A DNA stretch of 64,000 nucleotides from Deferribacteres bacterium (GCA_023395255.1 JAEWZN010000003.1:186001-250000), one strand, 5' to 3'; positions 31,020 through 39,851 are shown, counted from the first letter of the stretch. A program made the numbers and translations. The notes: generated from the sequence alone by a model not told the origin.

Positions 31020-31990
31020 TGGATTTGGACTTACTCACACAGCAGATTTTAAACGGCAGCATCAGGGCTATCGGCAAAGGGATAACCCTGATCGAAAGCC
31101 GCAAGCCCGAACACGCCGAACAGGCGGCCGGGCTTCTGGAAAGGCTCCTGCCGCATTCCGGCAGGTCTCTCCGGATAGGGATCACTGGTGTTCCCGGTGT
31201 GGGTAAAAGCACGTTCATCGAATCTTTCGGCAGGCATCTCACCTCTTTGGGTCACAAAGTGGCGGTGCTTGCCGTTGACCCTTCCTCACAGATAACAGGC
31301 GGAAGCATCCTCGGCGATAAAACGCGAATGGAGGAGCTCTCCCGCGATCCTAACGCATTCATTCGCCCTTCACCCGCCGGAGATACCCTTGGCGGAGTTG
31401 CCAGACGCACAAGGGAGACAATGCTCCTCTGCGAGGCGGCAGGGTATGATATAGTCATAGTCGAAACCGTAGGTGTGGGACAGTCGGAAACGGCTGTGGC
31501 ATCCATGGTGGACTTCTTCATGCTGCTCCAGCTGGCAACAGCGGGGGATGAGCTTCAGGGGATCAAAAAAGGTGTTATGGAACTTGCGGACGCTGTGGTG
31601 ATCAATAAGGCAGACATCGACTGGAACAAGACGGAACTCGCAAAATCACAGTACATAACCGCTCTGCATATCCTCCGCCCAAAAAGCAGGAACTGGTCGG
31701 TTCCGGTGCACACAGTGAGCGCTCTTAAACACGAAGGGATGGAGGACGTGCGCACAATGCTGATGAGCTTCCGTGAGGCTATGGAAAAATCCGGCGAGTT
31801 TGAGGAAAAACGCCGCAGTCAGTCTGTGGACTGGATGTGGAGCCTGCTGATGGACGACCTTAAGTCTCTGTTTCTCAATAATAAAAACGTAAAAGGCATC
31901 TTCCCGCAGGTGCAGGAGGCAGTAGCCAAAGGTGTAACCGCCCCCTCCGCCGCCTCACGCCGCCTTCTGGATGCTTTCAGGAAGTATTAA
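31019..31990 (+). CDS. meaB: MeaB/ArgK GTPase, chaperone of methylmalonyl-CoA mutase
   Basis: A 323-residue G3E-family GTPase. It has the P-loop GVPGVGKST (about residues 57-65), the switch region VDPSSQITGGSILGDKTRM, the ETVGVGQSE segment and the guanine-specificity motif NKAD. MeaB loads and protects the B12 cofactor of the mutase encoded upstream. The start overlaps the end of the mutase gene as TAATG, which matches the strict pairing known for these two genes. Confidence 0.93.
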
Positions 31991-31998
31991 GGGGTACT

Positions 31999-32661
31999 AT
32001 GATAAGAAAAAAAGAAACAACACAGACAATTTTAAATGCAATTATTGATGCCAATAAGCAGTATGAAATGATAACCGGCGGTACTTGGATCAGTGATATG
32101 GGGGTAGAGTCATATGTTTCTGTTTCGATTGCAAACTCAGTATTCAGCATATTAAATAAATTCTATCCCGGCAGAGGCTTTGTACGGCTTGAAGAGCCTC
32201 TGGTCTCTTTTTATGAATACAACAGGGGCTTGAATAAGCCCGGACGTATTCCTGATGCCCTGCGGAATTATGGCAGAGCAGATATTGCTTTATGGAATAA
32301 TGATAAGCTTGTTGGAACCATTGAGGTCAAAAGAAAGTGGTCACTCAGTGAATTCGAGAAGGACTATAAAAGACTGAAAGAGCTTGTCAATCGTTACGGT
32401 AAAATAAGATCCGGTGATTTACAATATGCTGCTTTTGCGTCTTTCTTTTTTAAATCACAAGTTCAGTGTGATAACTGTGACGATTGCAAAAAGTGCCTTG
32501 AGGAATGCTGTAACAGTATAGAAAGCTGTGTCTGCAGAGTGTCCGGACAAAAACTCAAGATGACTTTTTCAGGTAATCATTGTAAATGGACAGGTGAGGA
32601 CATGGACTCCGGAAAGAAGGTAATTTCTTGGGGCTCTGCAGTTGTCATTGAAGTATCATAG
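31999..32661 (+). CDS. Orphan PD-(D/E)XK nuclease-like protein with a Cys cluster
   Basis: 220 residues. RADIALWNN...GTIEVKRKW gives Asp95, Glu109 and Lys111 with the spacing of a PD-(D/E)XK nuclease core; Glu37 in a preceding helix could be the fourth catalytic residue. A later segment (157-179) holds eight cysteines (Cys157, 160, 163, 166, 170, 171, 177, 179), and Cys195 follows, which could bind zinc or an FeS cluster. No methyltransferase or Cas gene is adjacent. The gene has a good site (AAGGGG) 9 bases after meaB, and its base composition looks AT-richer than its neighbours, which hints at recent entry. No family was recognised; nuclease activity is inferred from the motif only. Confidence 0.72.
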   Translation: MIRKKETTQTILNAIIDANKQYEMITGGTWISDMGVESYVSVSIANSVFSILNKFYPGRGFVRLEEPLVSFYEYNRGLNKPGRIPDALRNYGRADIALWNNDKLVGTIEVKRKWSLSEFEKDYKRLKELVNRYGKIRSGDLQYAAFASFFFKSQVQCDNCDDCKKCLEECCNSIESCVCRVSGQKLKMTFSGNHCKWTGEDMDSGKKVISWGSAVVIEVS

Positions 32662-32679
32662 AGAGAAGAGGCATCTACT

Positions 32680-33159
32680 ATGTCTGATTTACCCGTTACC
32701 CCGGCGATACGCGTTTTGAGAGCGGCAAAGGTTCCCTTTGAGGGGCATCTTTATAAATATGTTGAAAAGGGCGGCACTGCCCAGTCCGCGAAGGAGCTTG
32801 GAGTCGAGGAGCACATAGTGGTGAAAACCATTATTGTGGAAGATGAAAACAGGAAGCCCATGGTTGTCCTGATGCATGGGGACAGGGAAATTTCCCTGAA
32901 AAACCTTGCCAGATTCATAGGGGCAAAGACACTCCATCCCTGCGACCCGAACACCGCGAACAAACACACCGGCTACATGGTCGGCGGAACATCCCCATTC
33001 GGTACAAAGAAACAGATGCCCGTTTATGCTGAGGAAAGTATATTCGAGCTTGATAAAATATTGATAAACGGGGGAAAAAGAGGGTTTTTGGTTATTATTG
33101 ATCCCAAGGATATGGAAAGAGTGCTTAAGCCTGTTAAAGTAAACGTAGGGATTGAGTAG
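32680..33159 (+). CDS. ybaK: YbaK/EbsC-type aminoacyl-tRNA deacylase
   Basis: A 159-residue YbaK/ProX-fold protein that trans-edits mischarged tRNA, in the YbaK group Cys-tRNA(Pro). It has the Lys in IVVKTIIVED and the GGTSPFGTKKQMPVY segment, with the GGKRGFLVIID end typical of YbaK. A site GAGAAGAGG lies 10 bases ahead of the ATG. It probably belongs to the tail of the meaB operon and is followed by a stem-loop shared with the convergent rpsT. Confidence 0.88.
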   Translation: MSDLPVTPAIRVLRAAKVPFEGHLYKYVEKGGTAQSAKELGVEEHIVVKTIIVEDENRKPMVVLMHGDREISLKNLARFIGAKTLHPCDPNTANKHTGYMVGGTSPFGTKKQMPVYAEESIFELDKILINGGKRGFLVIIDPKDMERVLKPVKVNVGIE

Positions 33160-33181
33160 GGAAAGAAGAAATCAGACAACA

Positions 33182-33210
33182 ACCCCGACATCTGATGATA
33201 GCCGGGGTAT
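33182..33210. terminator. Stem-loop between ybaK and rpsT
   Basis: The 6-bp stem ACCCCG/CGGGGT has a 15-base loop, and lies between two convergent genes. A run of A/T follows on either side but no clean T tract, so it is a weak bidirectional terminator candidate. Confidence 0.4.
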
Positions 33211-33224
33211 ATATTATCTGAAAA

Positions 33225-33488
33225 CTACCCCATCGCGTTAAGACGGACAGCGAGTCTGGAAACTCTTCTGGAAGCCTGATTTTTGTGAATAACGCCTTTA
33301 GTTGTGACTTTTCTTATTGTAACTTCAGCGCTTTTAAAAGCTTCTGCCGCCGCAGTTTTATCTCCGCTTGAAACAGCCGAAAGGAATTTTTTAACGGCAG
33401 TTCTCATTTTGGATTTATAAGCTTTGTTAGCCAGAGCTTTTTTTCTGTCCTGTCTGATTCTTTTGTTAGCACAAAGTGTGTGGGCCAC
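33225..33488 (-). CDS. rpsT: 30S ribosomal protein S20
   Basis: An 87-residue basic protein rich in Lys, Arg and Ala. It has the S20 pattern RQDRKKALANKAYKSKMRT near the N terminus and the C-terminal GVIHKNQASRRVSRL. S20 binds the 5' domain of 16S rRNA early in 30S assembly. The start codon is GTG behind AGAGGTG. It is transcribed alone from the promoter at 33520-33548. Confidence 0.96.
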   Translation of the reverse strand: MAHTLCANKRIRQDRKKALANKAYKSKMRTAVKKFLSAVSSGDKTAAAEAFKSAEVTIRKVTTKGVIHKNQASRRVSRLAVRLNAMG

Positions 33489-33519
33489 TTTTCACCTCTA
33501 GTATTTTTGTAAGAGGTGA

Positions 33520-33548
33520 TGTATATCAAAAGAAACCTCTTTAGTCAA
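33520..33548 (-). promoter_or_regulatory. Sigma-70 promoter of rpsT
   Basis: On the minus strand TTGACT, 17 bases, TATACA. The -10 and spacer are framed by an inverted repeat AAGAGGT/ACCTCTT (33511-33517 and 33536-33542), which may be an operator or a transcript fold. Confidence 0.75.
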
Positions 33549-33609
33549 GGGGTTTGAGCATTATTAAAGGCCGTATTTTAAAATATTTTGTGTCACGGAG
33601 CGTCTTTAT

Positions 33610-34113
33610 ATGAGAAAGCTTACTTATGTTATTTGTATATCAACACTTTTAGCCGCATGCGGAGCCAAGGAGCCTAAGGTTGAAACAGGGCAGACAATCC
33701 TTGCCGGGTTCTCCTCCGGCGGTGAAACGGAGAACTCAAAACGTCTGGGCGAACTCACTGTTCAGTTTGATGAGGTGAAGCAGAATATAGAGATAATAAA
33801 CCGCAGAAACGCAGCAATAGAAGAAAAATACAAGCAGATAATAGATCTCTTCGTGGCTTACAGAGAGACTTTGACCTCGATAAATACAAAAGTGGACAAT
33901 TTTACTCTCACAAAGAATTTGGCTTATGCAAATAAAGGTGTATCATTGTATGGGAACCGTAGTTTAGCTGGCGAACCGGTGATGAAGATGTCACGCGATT
34001 CTCTGGTAGAAATTCTTGAAGGCGAAGCAGGTGTTGCAGGTGTGGTGGCTGTCCGTTCGGCTGATGTTTACGGATATGCCGACGGGAGCTCGTTCACCAA
34101 ACTTCTGAAATAG
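33610..34113 (+). CDS. Putative lipoprotein with coiled-coil region
   Basis: 167 residues. A signal peptide ends in the lipobox LLAAC (Cys17), so the mature protein is likely lipid-anchored in the outer or inner membrane facing the periplasm. Residues about 45-100 form a predicted coiled coil, followed by a small beta-rich end (LVEILEGEAGVAGV) that could be SH3-like. No family was recognised. It lies 48 bases ahead of the dihaem cytochrome gene and might be part of the same transcript, so a scaffolding role for the periplasmic redox proteins is conceivable but not shown. Confidence 0.65.
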   Translation: MRKLTYVICISTLLAACGAKEPKVETGQTILAGFSSGGETENSKRLGELTVQFDEVKQNIEIINRRNAAIEEKYKQIIDLFVAYRETLTSINTKVDNFTLTKNLAYANKGVSLYGNRSLAGEPVMKMSRDSLVEILEGEAGVAGVVAVRSADVYGYADGSSFTKLLK

Positions 34114-34161
34114 TCTCAGGCGGTTACCTGTCTTTTTCCCTTAAGAAGAACGGAGGTATTA

Positions 34162-34746
34162 ATGAAGAGGTCAGCGCTTTATCTGCTCTCTATCCTTGTG
34201 CTCTCAAGCCTTAGTGTGTGGGCAGCAGCAGGAGGAGACACCGCGGAAAGAACCGCGAAAACGTGCGCAGGGTGTCACGGGACAAACGGAGCCTCGCCCG
34301 GCGCATTTATTCCCATTATCGGCGGACAGAATGCCGAGTATCTTAAAAAAGTTCTCCTTGAACTGAAAGAGAAGAAACGCTCCCACAGTGTGGAGATGTC
34401 CCTTATGGCCTCCGGCTACACAGAAGAACAGCTTGCCGCCATATCCGAATGGATGGCAGATAAAAAGTGGGTCGATTCCAGAGTTAAAATAAACAGCTAC
34501 AATATGGGCGCAACTGTCAGGCTCATTGAGGATTACTCCTGCTTCGGCTGTCACACTGACAACGGCAAAGGGGAAGGGGAAACACCCGCAATAGCAGGTC
34601 AGGCTCCCGGCTACCTCAAAAATGTGCTGATGAAGTATAAGGCAGGGCTTCTCCCCTCGGACGAAATGGCTTTCCTTAAGGATGTCAGCGAAGTTGAGAT
34701 AGATGCCATGGTTTCCTATCTCACAGAACTGGGGAGGAACAGATGA
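34162..34746 (+). CDS. Dihaem c-type cytochrome (c4/FccA-like)
   Basis: 194 residues with a signal peptide (to about residue 22) and two haem-binding sites, CAGCH (Cys35, Cys38, His39) and CFGCH (Cys127, Cys130, His131). They mark two similar cytochrome c domains of about 90 residues, as in cytochrome c4 and in the haem subunit of flavocytochrome c sulfide dehydrogenase. It stands directly before, and overlaps by 4 bases (ATGA) with, the flavoprotein gene, which strongly suggests a two-subunit complex. It would carry electrons from the flavin to a downstream acceptor in the periplasm. Confidence 0.88.
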   Translation: MKRSALYLLSILVLSSLSVWAAAGGDTAERTAKTCAGCHGTNGASPGAFIPIIGGQNAEYLKKVLLELKEKKRSHSVEMSLMASGYTEEQLAAISEWMADKKWVDSRVKINSYNMGATVRLIEDYSCFGCHTDNGKGEGETPAIAGQAPGYLKNVLMKYKAGLLPSDEMAFLKDVSEVEIDAMVSYLTELGRNR

Positions 34747-36050
34747 GCGGTTTATCGAGAAGAGACTTTGTCAAGGCTTCCGCCGCAGTGATAGCCGCTG
34801 CGGGCATTTCCGGCTGTGCGGGCGGTTTGAGCCTCAATATAAATAAGCAGCAGGAACAGGTCATCCTGCCTAAATCCGGCAAAAGGGTTGTTGTGCTCGG
34901 CGGCGGCTGGGGCGGACTGACCGCGGCAAAATACATTAAGCTGGGCGATCCGTCCATTGAGGTTGTTATTGTGGAGAGGCTGGACAACTTTGTCTCCTGC
35001 CCGATGAGCAACCTTGTTTTGTCAGGTCTGAGAACTATTCAGGAGATCACCTTCACCTATGACAGCCTGTCAAAAAACTACGGCATAAAAATAATTAAGA
35101 CCGAGGCCACGGGGCTTGATGCCGCAGCAAAACAGCTTCACACCGCGGCAGGGCGCATAGAGTATGACAAGCTTATCGTTTCCCCCGGTGTTGAGTTTAT
35201 GTATGAAAAGATTGAGGGCTGGTCAAAATCGGCTGAGGATGTTTTCCCCCATGCTTACAAGGCGGGCAGACAGACTATCCTCCTCCGGGAACAGCTTGCA
35301 AATCTTAAAAACGGTGAGAATGTGCTTCTCACTGTACCCCTTGCACCGTACAGATGCCCGCCCGGACCTTACGAACGGGCATGCCAGATAGCCTTTTATC
35401 TTAAGAACAATAAGAAAGGCTCCAAGCTGATAGTTATTGACGGCAATGAGGATATAGCCTCAAAAGGCAAGCTTTTCCACGCCGCGTGGGATGACTATTA
35501 TAAGGATGTGATAGAGTATGTTCCCGATACTGTTGTGAAGGGTGTGGATGTTAAAAGCAGAACCGTGAAAACCACCAACGGGGATTTCAGGGGCGGGGTT
35601 GCGAATATAATTCCCGACATGAAGGCAGGTTTATTCGCATATAAAGCGGGGCTTCTGCCTGAAACGGAACGCTGGGTTAAGGTTAATTCGTTTACTCTGG
35701 AATCACAGGCGCTTAAGGATGTGTTTGTCCTCGGCGATTCCACCCATGCGGGAACTGTGGGGCCTGTGCCAAAGTCCGGCTTTGTTGCCAACTCCATGGG
35801 TAAGGTGGCCGCCGCCGCTGTGGTCAGTCAGCTGAACGGCAGGGAGCCGCTGAAACCTAACCTTGTGAATACCTGCTACAGCATGGTTAACGATAAGGAA
35901 GCCATCTTCATCTCCGGTGTTTACGACTATGATGAAAACACAAAAATGATAACCAGCAGAGGCGGCGGGCTTTCTCCTGCGCGCTCCGAGCTTTATGCGA
36001 AGCATGCGGATGACTGGGCGCTGAGTATCTGGTCGGATATACTGACATGA
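34743..36050 (+). CDS. fccB: FccB-like flavocytochrome c sulfide dehydrogenase flavoprotein
   Basis: A 435-residue FAD protein with a twin-arginine signal (SRRDFVKAS) and possible lipobox ISGCAGG. It has the FAD site VVLGGGWGGLTAA and the FccB/SQR features SCPMSN (Cys86), YRCPPGPYERA (Cys205) and NTCYSM (Cys378). Cys205 and Cys378 match the active-site disulfide pair of FccB, about 175 residues apart. The enzyme oxidises sulfide to sulfur or polysulfide, or may work in the opposite direction. It overlaps its dihaem cytochrome gene, and a terminator follows at 36068. Substrate is inferred from the family. Confidence 0.87.
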   Translation: MSGLSRRDFVKASAAVIAAAGISGCAGGLSLNINKQQEQVILPKSGKRVVVLGGGWGGLTAAKYIKLGDPSIEVVIVERLDNFVSCPMSNLVLSGLRTIQEITFTYDSLSKNYGIKIIKTEATGLDAAAKQLHTAAGRIEYDKLIVSPGVEFMYEKIEGWSKSAEDVFPHAYKAGRQTILLREQLANLKNGENVLLTVPLAPYRCPPGPYERACQIAFYLKNNKKGSKLIVIDGNEDIASKGKLFHAAWDDYYKDVIEYVPDTVVKGVDVKSRTVKTTNGDFRGGVANIIPDMKAGLFAYKAGLLPETERWVKVNSFTLESQALKDVFVLGDSTHAGTVGPVPKSGFVANSMGKVAAAAVVSQLNGREPLKPNLVNTCYSMVNDKEAIFISGVYDYDENTKMITSRGGGLSPARSELYAKHADDWALSIWSDILT

Positions 36051-36067
36051 TAAAATGAATTAATGAG

Positions 36068-36094
36068 CCGCCGCATTCCGCGGCGGTTTTTTTT
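36068..36094 (+). terminator. Rho-independent terminator after fccB
   Basis: The 7-bp GC stem CCGCCGC/GCGGCGG has a 5-base loop and is followed by eight T. Confidence 0.93.
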
Positions 36095-36340
36095 GCCGAA
36101 TCCTGTAAAAAAAGAAATTGATTCAAAAAACACAATATTTTGATTATTCAACTTTACTATGAATTGACATTGATTTTGTTCAGACAGTTTATTTTAATGT
36201 TTTATTTCTAAAATATTGCCATGCTAAACTCTTTAGTGATAAATAAGTTACGTAACAAAAAAGTAACATATGTCGGAATTAGTCTTTTAAATATCAGGAA
36301 AACATATTATGTAACTATAATTTATGAGATGAATTAAAAT

Positions 36341-36353
36341 GTATATTGTATAC
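36341..36353. promoter_or_regulatory. Candidate operator GTATATTGTATAC (copy 1)
   Basis: A perfect 5-bp inverted repeat (GTATA/TATAC) with a TTG centre. It ends 10 bases before the -35 box of the chaperone promoter, a usual activator position. An identical copy is ahead of the molybdoenzyme gene at 39888. Confidence 0.65.
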
Positions 36354-36362
36354 AAAAAACTC

Positions 36363-36390
36363 TTTACATTTTTTTATACATAGGTATAGT
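36363..36390 (+). promoter_or_regulatory. Sigma-70 promoter of the TorD-like chaperone operon
   Basis: TTTACA (36363-36368), a 16-base spacer, and TATAGT (36385-36390). It gives a leader of about 75 bases. Confidence 0.65.
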
Positions 36391-36472
36391 AGCTATATTC
36401 CAATCTTAGAATATGGTGAATATCAGATAGATAATATAGATTAATCAAAGTTGAGTCCTGAGGTTTTTTATT

Positions 36473-37156
36473 ATGAGTTCAATGACAGGTCTGAAAAACG
36501 CTTTTGCGGAAAACAACTATGAGAGAGCCACTGATGTTCTCTCCGGCACAAACCCTGACAATGAGGGTCTGGTGAGCCTTTCCGCCGCATTTATGTTCCT
36601 TTCCCTTGTTTACAGGTATCCGGATGCGCCTGTCTACGACACTCTCCTGAAATACATTTCTGATTTTCAGTCTTTTGCTGATGAATATTCCGCCGGAACC
36701 CTTGAACTCACGGACAGACGTGAGATGGAATATGACTATGTGCGTCTTTTCATCAACGCTCCCGGCGGCATGAAAGCCAATCCCTATGCTTCCTGCTGGC
36801 TCAGCGAGGAAAAGCTTCTCTGGGGCGATAAAATGATTCGCCTGAAAGAGCTTATGGAGGCGGAAGGTTTCGTTATGAGTGCTCCTGCAACCGAGCTTGA
36901 GGATCATATCAGTGTTGTGCTTGAGTTCTGCTCCGTGCTGACAGAAAAAATAGCCGCCGGTTCCGGTTCATGCAGTGTCGGCAGTTTTTTTACCCTGCTT
37001 GAGATCATGAGGGATTTCTTCCCTGCTTTTGCAGGCTCTTTTGCCGCTAAGGTGACAGAGGAGGCAGAGCAGGAGTTTTACAAAACCGCCGGAAGGCTTG
37101 TTCAGGGCTTTCTTGCTGATGCAGAACAGATTTTCGAAGAGCTTATCTTCGGATAA
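36473..37156 (+). CDS. TorD/DmsD-family molybdoenzyme chaperone
   Basis: A 227-residue helical protein of the TorD (NarJ-like) family. It shows REMEYDYVRLFINAPGG, the E-x-x-Y-x-x-LF-type motif of these chaperones, followed by PYASCWLSEEKL. They bind the Tat signal of a Mo enzyme until the cofactor is inserted. The Tat-dependent molybdoenzyme at 39967 is the obvious client, being the only one in view and sharing the same upstream palindrome. A weak ribosome binding site (GAGG) lies before the ATG. Confidence 0.82.
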   Translation: MSSMTGLKNAFAENNYERATDVLSGTNPDNEGLVSLSAAFMFLSLVYRYPDAPVYDTLLKYISDFQSFADEYSAGTLELTDRREMEYDYVRLFINAPGGMKANPYASCWLSEEKLLWGDKMIRLKELMEAEGFVMSAPATELEDHISVVLEFCSVLTEKIAAGSGSCSVGSFFTLLEIMRDFFPAFAGSFAAKVTEEAEQEFYKTAGRLVQGFLADAEQIFEELIFG

Positions 37157-37203
37157 AAATAAAAACTAAAGGGTTAAAGCCCGTTAAATTTTGGAGGTCT
37201 AGT

Positions 37204-37545
37204 ATGAAAAGAAAAGCTGTTATGGCTCTCACAGTGGCTCTGATTCTCGCTTTTGCGGTTGCTACCGCTTTTGCTGCGGGAAATGAAAGAAAAGGTAAAA
37301 GAACATGGAAGAAAAGCTGCCGCACGGCATGTCATGACGGAAGCAAAGCTTCTGATCTTTCTCCCGTTTCAAAAACACAGGCTCAGTGGAAAGCCCTTTT
37401 TGACGGCAACCACGCTAAGATTGATGCTGCTCACAAAGCAAAAGGTGCTTCTCATGAAGCTCTCCAGCCCAGCGACTGGGAAGATATGTACGAATATCTT
37501 AAAAACCACGCGCTGGACAGCGATCAGCCTGAAACCTGCGGTTAA
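37204..37545 (+). CDS. Periplasmic monohaem c-type cytochrome with CX3CH site
   Basis: 113 residues, of which about 1-24 form a signal peptide. The only possible haem site is Cys39, Cys43, His44 (SCRTACHDG), that is CX3CH with three residues between the cysteines instead of two. The stretch after it (LSPVSKTQAQWKALF and the closing helix around DWEDMYEYL) follows the pattern of small monohaem cytochromes of sulfur- and metal-reducing bacteria. GGAGGTCT precedes the ATG. It is between the chaperone and the porin-like gene and probably part of the same transcript. Confidence 0.75.
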   Translation: MKRKAVMALTVALILAFAVATAFAAGNERKGKRTWKKSCRTACHDGSKASDLSPVSKTQAQWKALFDGNHAKIDAAHKAKGASHEALQPSDWEDMYEYLKNHALDSDQPETCG

Positions 37546-37562
37546 GGAAAATATATGTGCAC

Positions 37563-37588
37563 GGCAGGCATTCCCTTCAATGCCTGCC
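37563..37588 (+). terminator. Stem-loop after the CX3CH cytochrome gene
   Basis: A perfect 10-bp stem GGCAGGCATT/AATGCCTGCC with a 6-base loop. It has no T tract, so it may be an attenuator or mRNA-stabilising hairpin rather than a full stop before the porin-like gene. Confidence 0.5.
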
Positions 37589-37672
37589 TTAAGTGCATAA
37601 ACACTTAGGTATAGGCCTGTGCTCCCTTCGGCACGGTTTATATAAATTTTCATTCCTTTATGGGGGCAGTTT

Positions 37673-39676
37673 ATGAATAAGCTTCTCGTTGCGCTTTTAA
37701 CAGTATTCATGTCTGTCTCTCTTGCTTTTGCGGCAGATCCTTCCCTTGAGGATCTCAAAAACCAGATAACCGCACTCCAGCAGGAGATAGACACAATCAG
37801 CAAGCGTGTGGACGTGACAGAACGTCACACGGCGCTTGACAAAACAACTCTCGGTGTTGAACTGAGGACAAGGCTTGACTCCATCAGCTATGACGATGTG
37901 CGTGCGCTTCCCGCATACGCCAACGACATGATGAGCCTCTGGCTTCAGGGTACACTTGTTTCCTCCGCCGGCGGTTCCGCATGGGACACAAACGGCGACT
38001 TCTGGAACGATGCTTTCATGCAGAACTATCAGCAGGAATTCGGGGCTCTTTATAACGAACTTATGGGAACCTCAGCGGTTGCGCAGGAATTCCAGATGAA
38101 TTTCGGTGCACTTATCGGCAGTGACGGCATGGGTAATTTCAGTAATACCGACTGGGTAGACGGTATGATTGAGTTTACAGGCATGACAGGCCTCGCAGAC
38201 GGCAACATGAACGGCGTTACGGATTATCAGGACGTTGTTATAGCCGTTGCCACCATGAACAGTCTTGACCTGAACGACCCTGCTCAGGCGGCTCAGGCGC
38301 AGATGATGGCAAACATGATGGCGTTTGCTTACCTTATGAACGACAACACTCTCTCCTCTGCAGAGGCTGCGGTAGTGAAATCTATGTTCAAGGGTGTAAA
38401 ACCCAGAAAGTACAGTGCCGAAAACAGCTCTATGTTTACCAACAAACTCCGTCTGCGTCTCAACAGCAAGGTCAACAACAACCTCAGCTTCGCGGGCAGG
38501 CTTGTTATGTATAAATCATGGGGCGATTCCAACAACATCAGGTTCTTCGACGGAACATTCAAGAGCATGTATCTTGACGGCAACTCCGCTGCTGTTCCCA
38601 CAGATGACTCTGTACATGTTGAGAGAGCCTACTTTGTTTACAAAAACAATATAGGCGATGTGGGTTACCACTTCTCATTCGGACGCCGCCCCTCCACCTA
38701 CGGCCCCGGTTATGAAAACCATGAGAACTCCGTTCTCGGCGGTTCTCCCGTGGCTTCCATCATCCAGTGGAACTTCGACGGCGCGTCACTCCAGTTTGAC
38801 TTTGATGAATGGGTTCCCGGCTCCTTCATAAAATTCTGCTACGGCAAAGGATTTGAAGGTCAGTGGGGTACAGCAAACGCTCTTTCCGCCAACAACGGTC
38901 TCATTTCCAATCCCAATGTGGACGATGTTGAGTTCGGCGGAATCATTGTCAAGTTCTATGACGATGAGCAGTACAAAGTCTGGTACAACTACGCCAGAGG
39001 ATTCGGAGTGACAGACGGCTTCACCGGAATGGTAGCTATGCCCTTCTATATAAGCGGCAAAGACTACAACATGGACGGACAGTACGACGAATATTCGTTT
39101 AACCCCAACTACGGCGGCTACGCCTCAAGGTTTGAGCCCACAGCGGAAATAGGCGACATAGAAATGCATGCCTTCCTTGTTCAGGGCGAGAACTTCGGCT
39201 TTAACTGGTTTGCCTCATACAACCTCAGCCAGACCCACCCGGACGGCAGATCAAACAACCCTATGTTCCAGTTTATGGATCAGGACAAACTTCTCGGTTC
39301 AGACAGCAGCAAGCACGGCAACATGGTATGGGTGGGCGTGACAACTCCCGCGCTTCCTGTAACAGGCGGCAAGCTTGGGTTTGAATACAACCAGGGAAGC
39401 AAAAACTGGATAAACTTCACCGCGGGCGAGGATGACATTGTGGGCAGCAAACTCGCAGTGAGAGGTAAGGTTTACGAGGTTTACTACCATCAGCCCATAG
39501 TTGACAACAAGCTGTTCGCCACAATCGGCTATCAGTATTTCGACTATGAATACACAGGCAGCGGCAACCCCATGGGCGCGCCCACCAAGATTGACGACGT
39601 AAACGGTCTTCACGCTATGATGCCTGTTGTTGATAAGGTTGAGAAATTCTACGGTTCCTTTACTTACAGTTTCTAA
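37673..39676 (+). CDS. DUF3373-type outer-membrane protein
   Basis: A 667-residue exported protein. The signal peptide (about 1-21, ending AFA) is followed by a short coiled coil (LEDLKNQITALQQEIDTIS), then a long beta-rich part that ends in TYSF, a terminal Phe typical of outer-membrane barrels. This is the layout of the DUF3373 family of Campylobacterota, Deferribacterota and related groups, whose members are abundant porin-like proteins. It follows a cytochrome gene and precedes the molybdoenzyme operon, so uptake of a respiratory substrate is a reasonable guess. Confidence 0.8.
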   Translation: MNKLLVALLTVFMSVSLAFAADPSLEDLKNQITALQQEIDTISKRVDVTERHTALDKTTLGVELRTRLDSISYDDVRALPAYANDMMSLWLQGTLVSSAGGSAWDTNGDFWNDAFMQNYQQEFGALYNELMGTSAVAQEFQMNFGALIGSDGMGNFSNTDWVDGMIEFTGMTGLADGNMNGVTDYQDVVIAVATMNSLDLNDPAQAAQAQMMANMMAFAYLMNDNTLSSAEAAVVKSMFKGVKPRKYSAENSSMFTNKLRLRLNSKVNNNLSFAGRLVMYKSWGDSNNIRFFDGTFKSMYLDGNSAAVPTDDSVHVERAYFVYKNNIGDVGYHFSFGRRPSTYGPGYENHENSVLGGSPVASIIQWNFDGASLQFDFDEWVPGSFIKFCYGKGFEGQWGTANALSANNGLISNPNVDDVEFGGIIVKFYDDEQYKVWYNYARGFGVTDGFTGMVAMPFYISGKDYNMDGQYDEYSFNPNYGGYASRFEPTAEIGDIEMHAFLVQGENFGFNWFASYNLSQTHPDGRSNNPMFQFMDQDKLLGSDSSKHGNMVWVGVTTPALPVTGGKLGFEYNQGSKNWINFTAGEDDIVGSKLAVRGKVYEVYYHQPIVDNKLFATIGYQYFDYEYTGSGNPMGAPTKIDDVNGLHAMMPVVDKVEKFYGSFTYSF

Positions 39677-39685
39677 AAATTTTAT

Positions 39686-39714
39686 GCGGGGGCTCTTTCC
39701 GGGGCTCCCGCTTT
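39686..39714 (+). terminator. Stem-loop after the porin-like gene
   Basis: The stem GCGGGGGCTC/GGGCTCCCGC contains a mismatch, has a short loop and is followed by TTT. It is a probable weak terminator. Confidence 0.55.
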
Positions 39715-39851
39715 AAGGCTTATAAATGACCTTGCTGCAAACTTTGTTCCGCTTCATGTCCGCACATCAGATTTTGGTCATAGAGAGTTTAGCGCCTTTT
39801 CCCAGTAGGCAGATAGTATTCTAACAATGTTATAATTTAAAATATTTATAC

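Larger units (their letters stand above)
36095..36472. other. AT-rich regulatory region ahead of the chaperone operon
   Basis: About 380 AT-rich bases between fccB and the TorD-like gene. It holds the 13-bp palindrome at 36341, a sigma-70 promoter at 36363, and further palindromic pieces (TATAGTAGCTATA at 36385 and an ATATTC...GAATAT pair around 36397-36414). No coding potential was seen. Confidence 0.6.
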
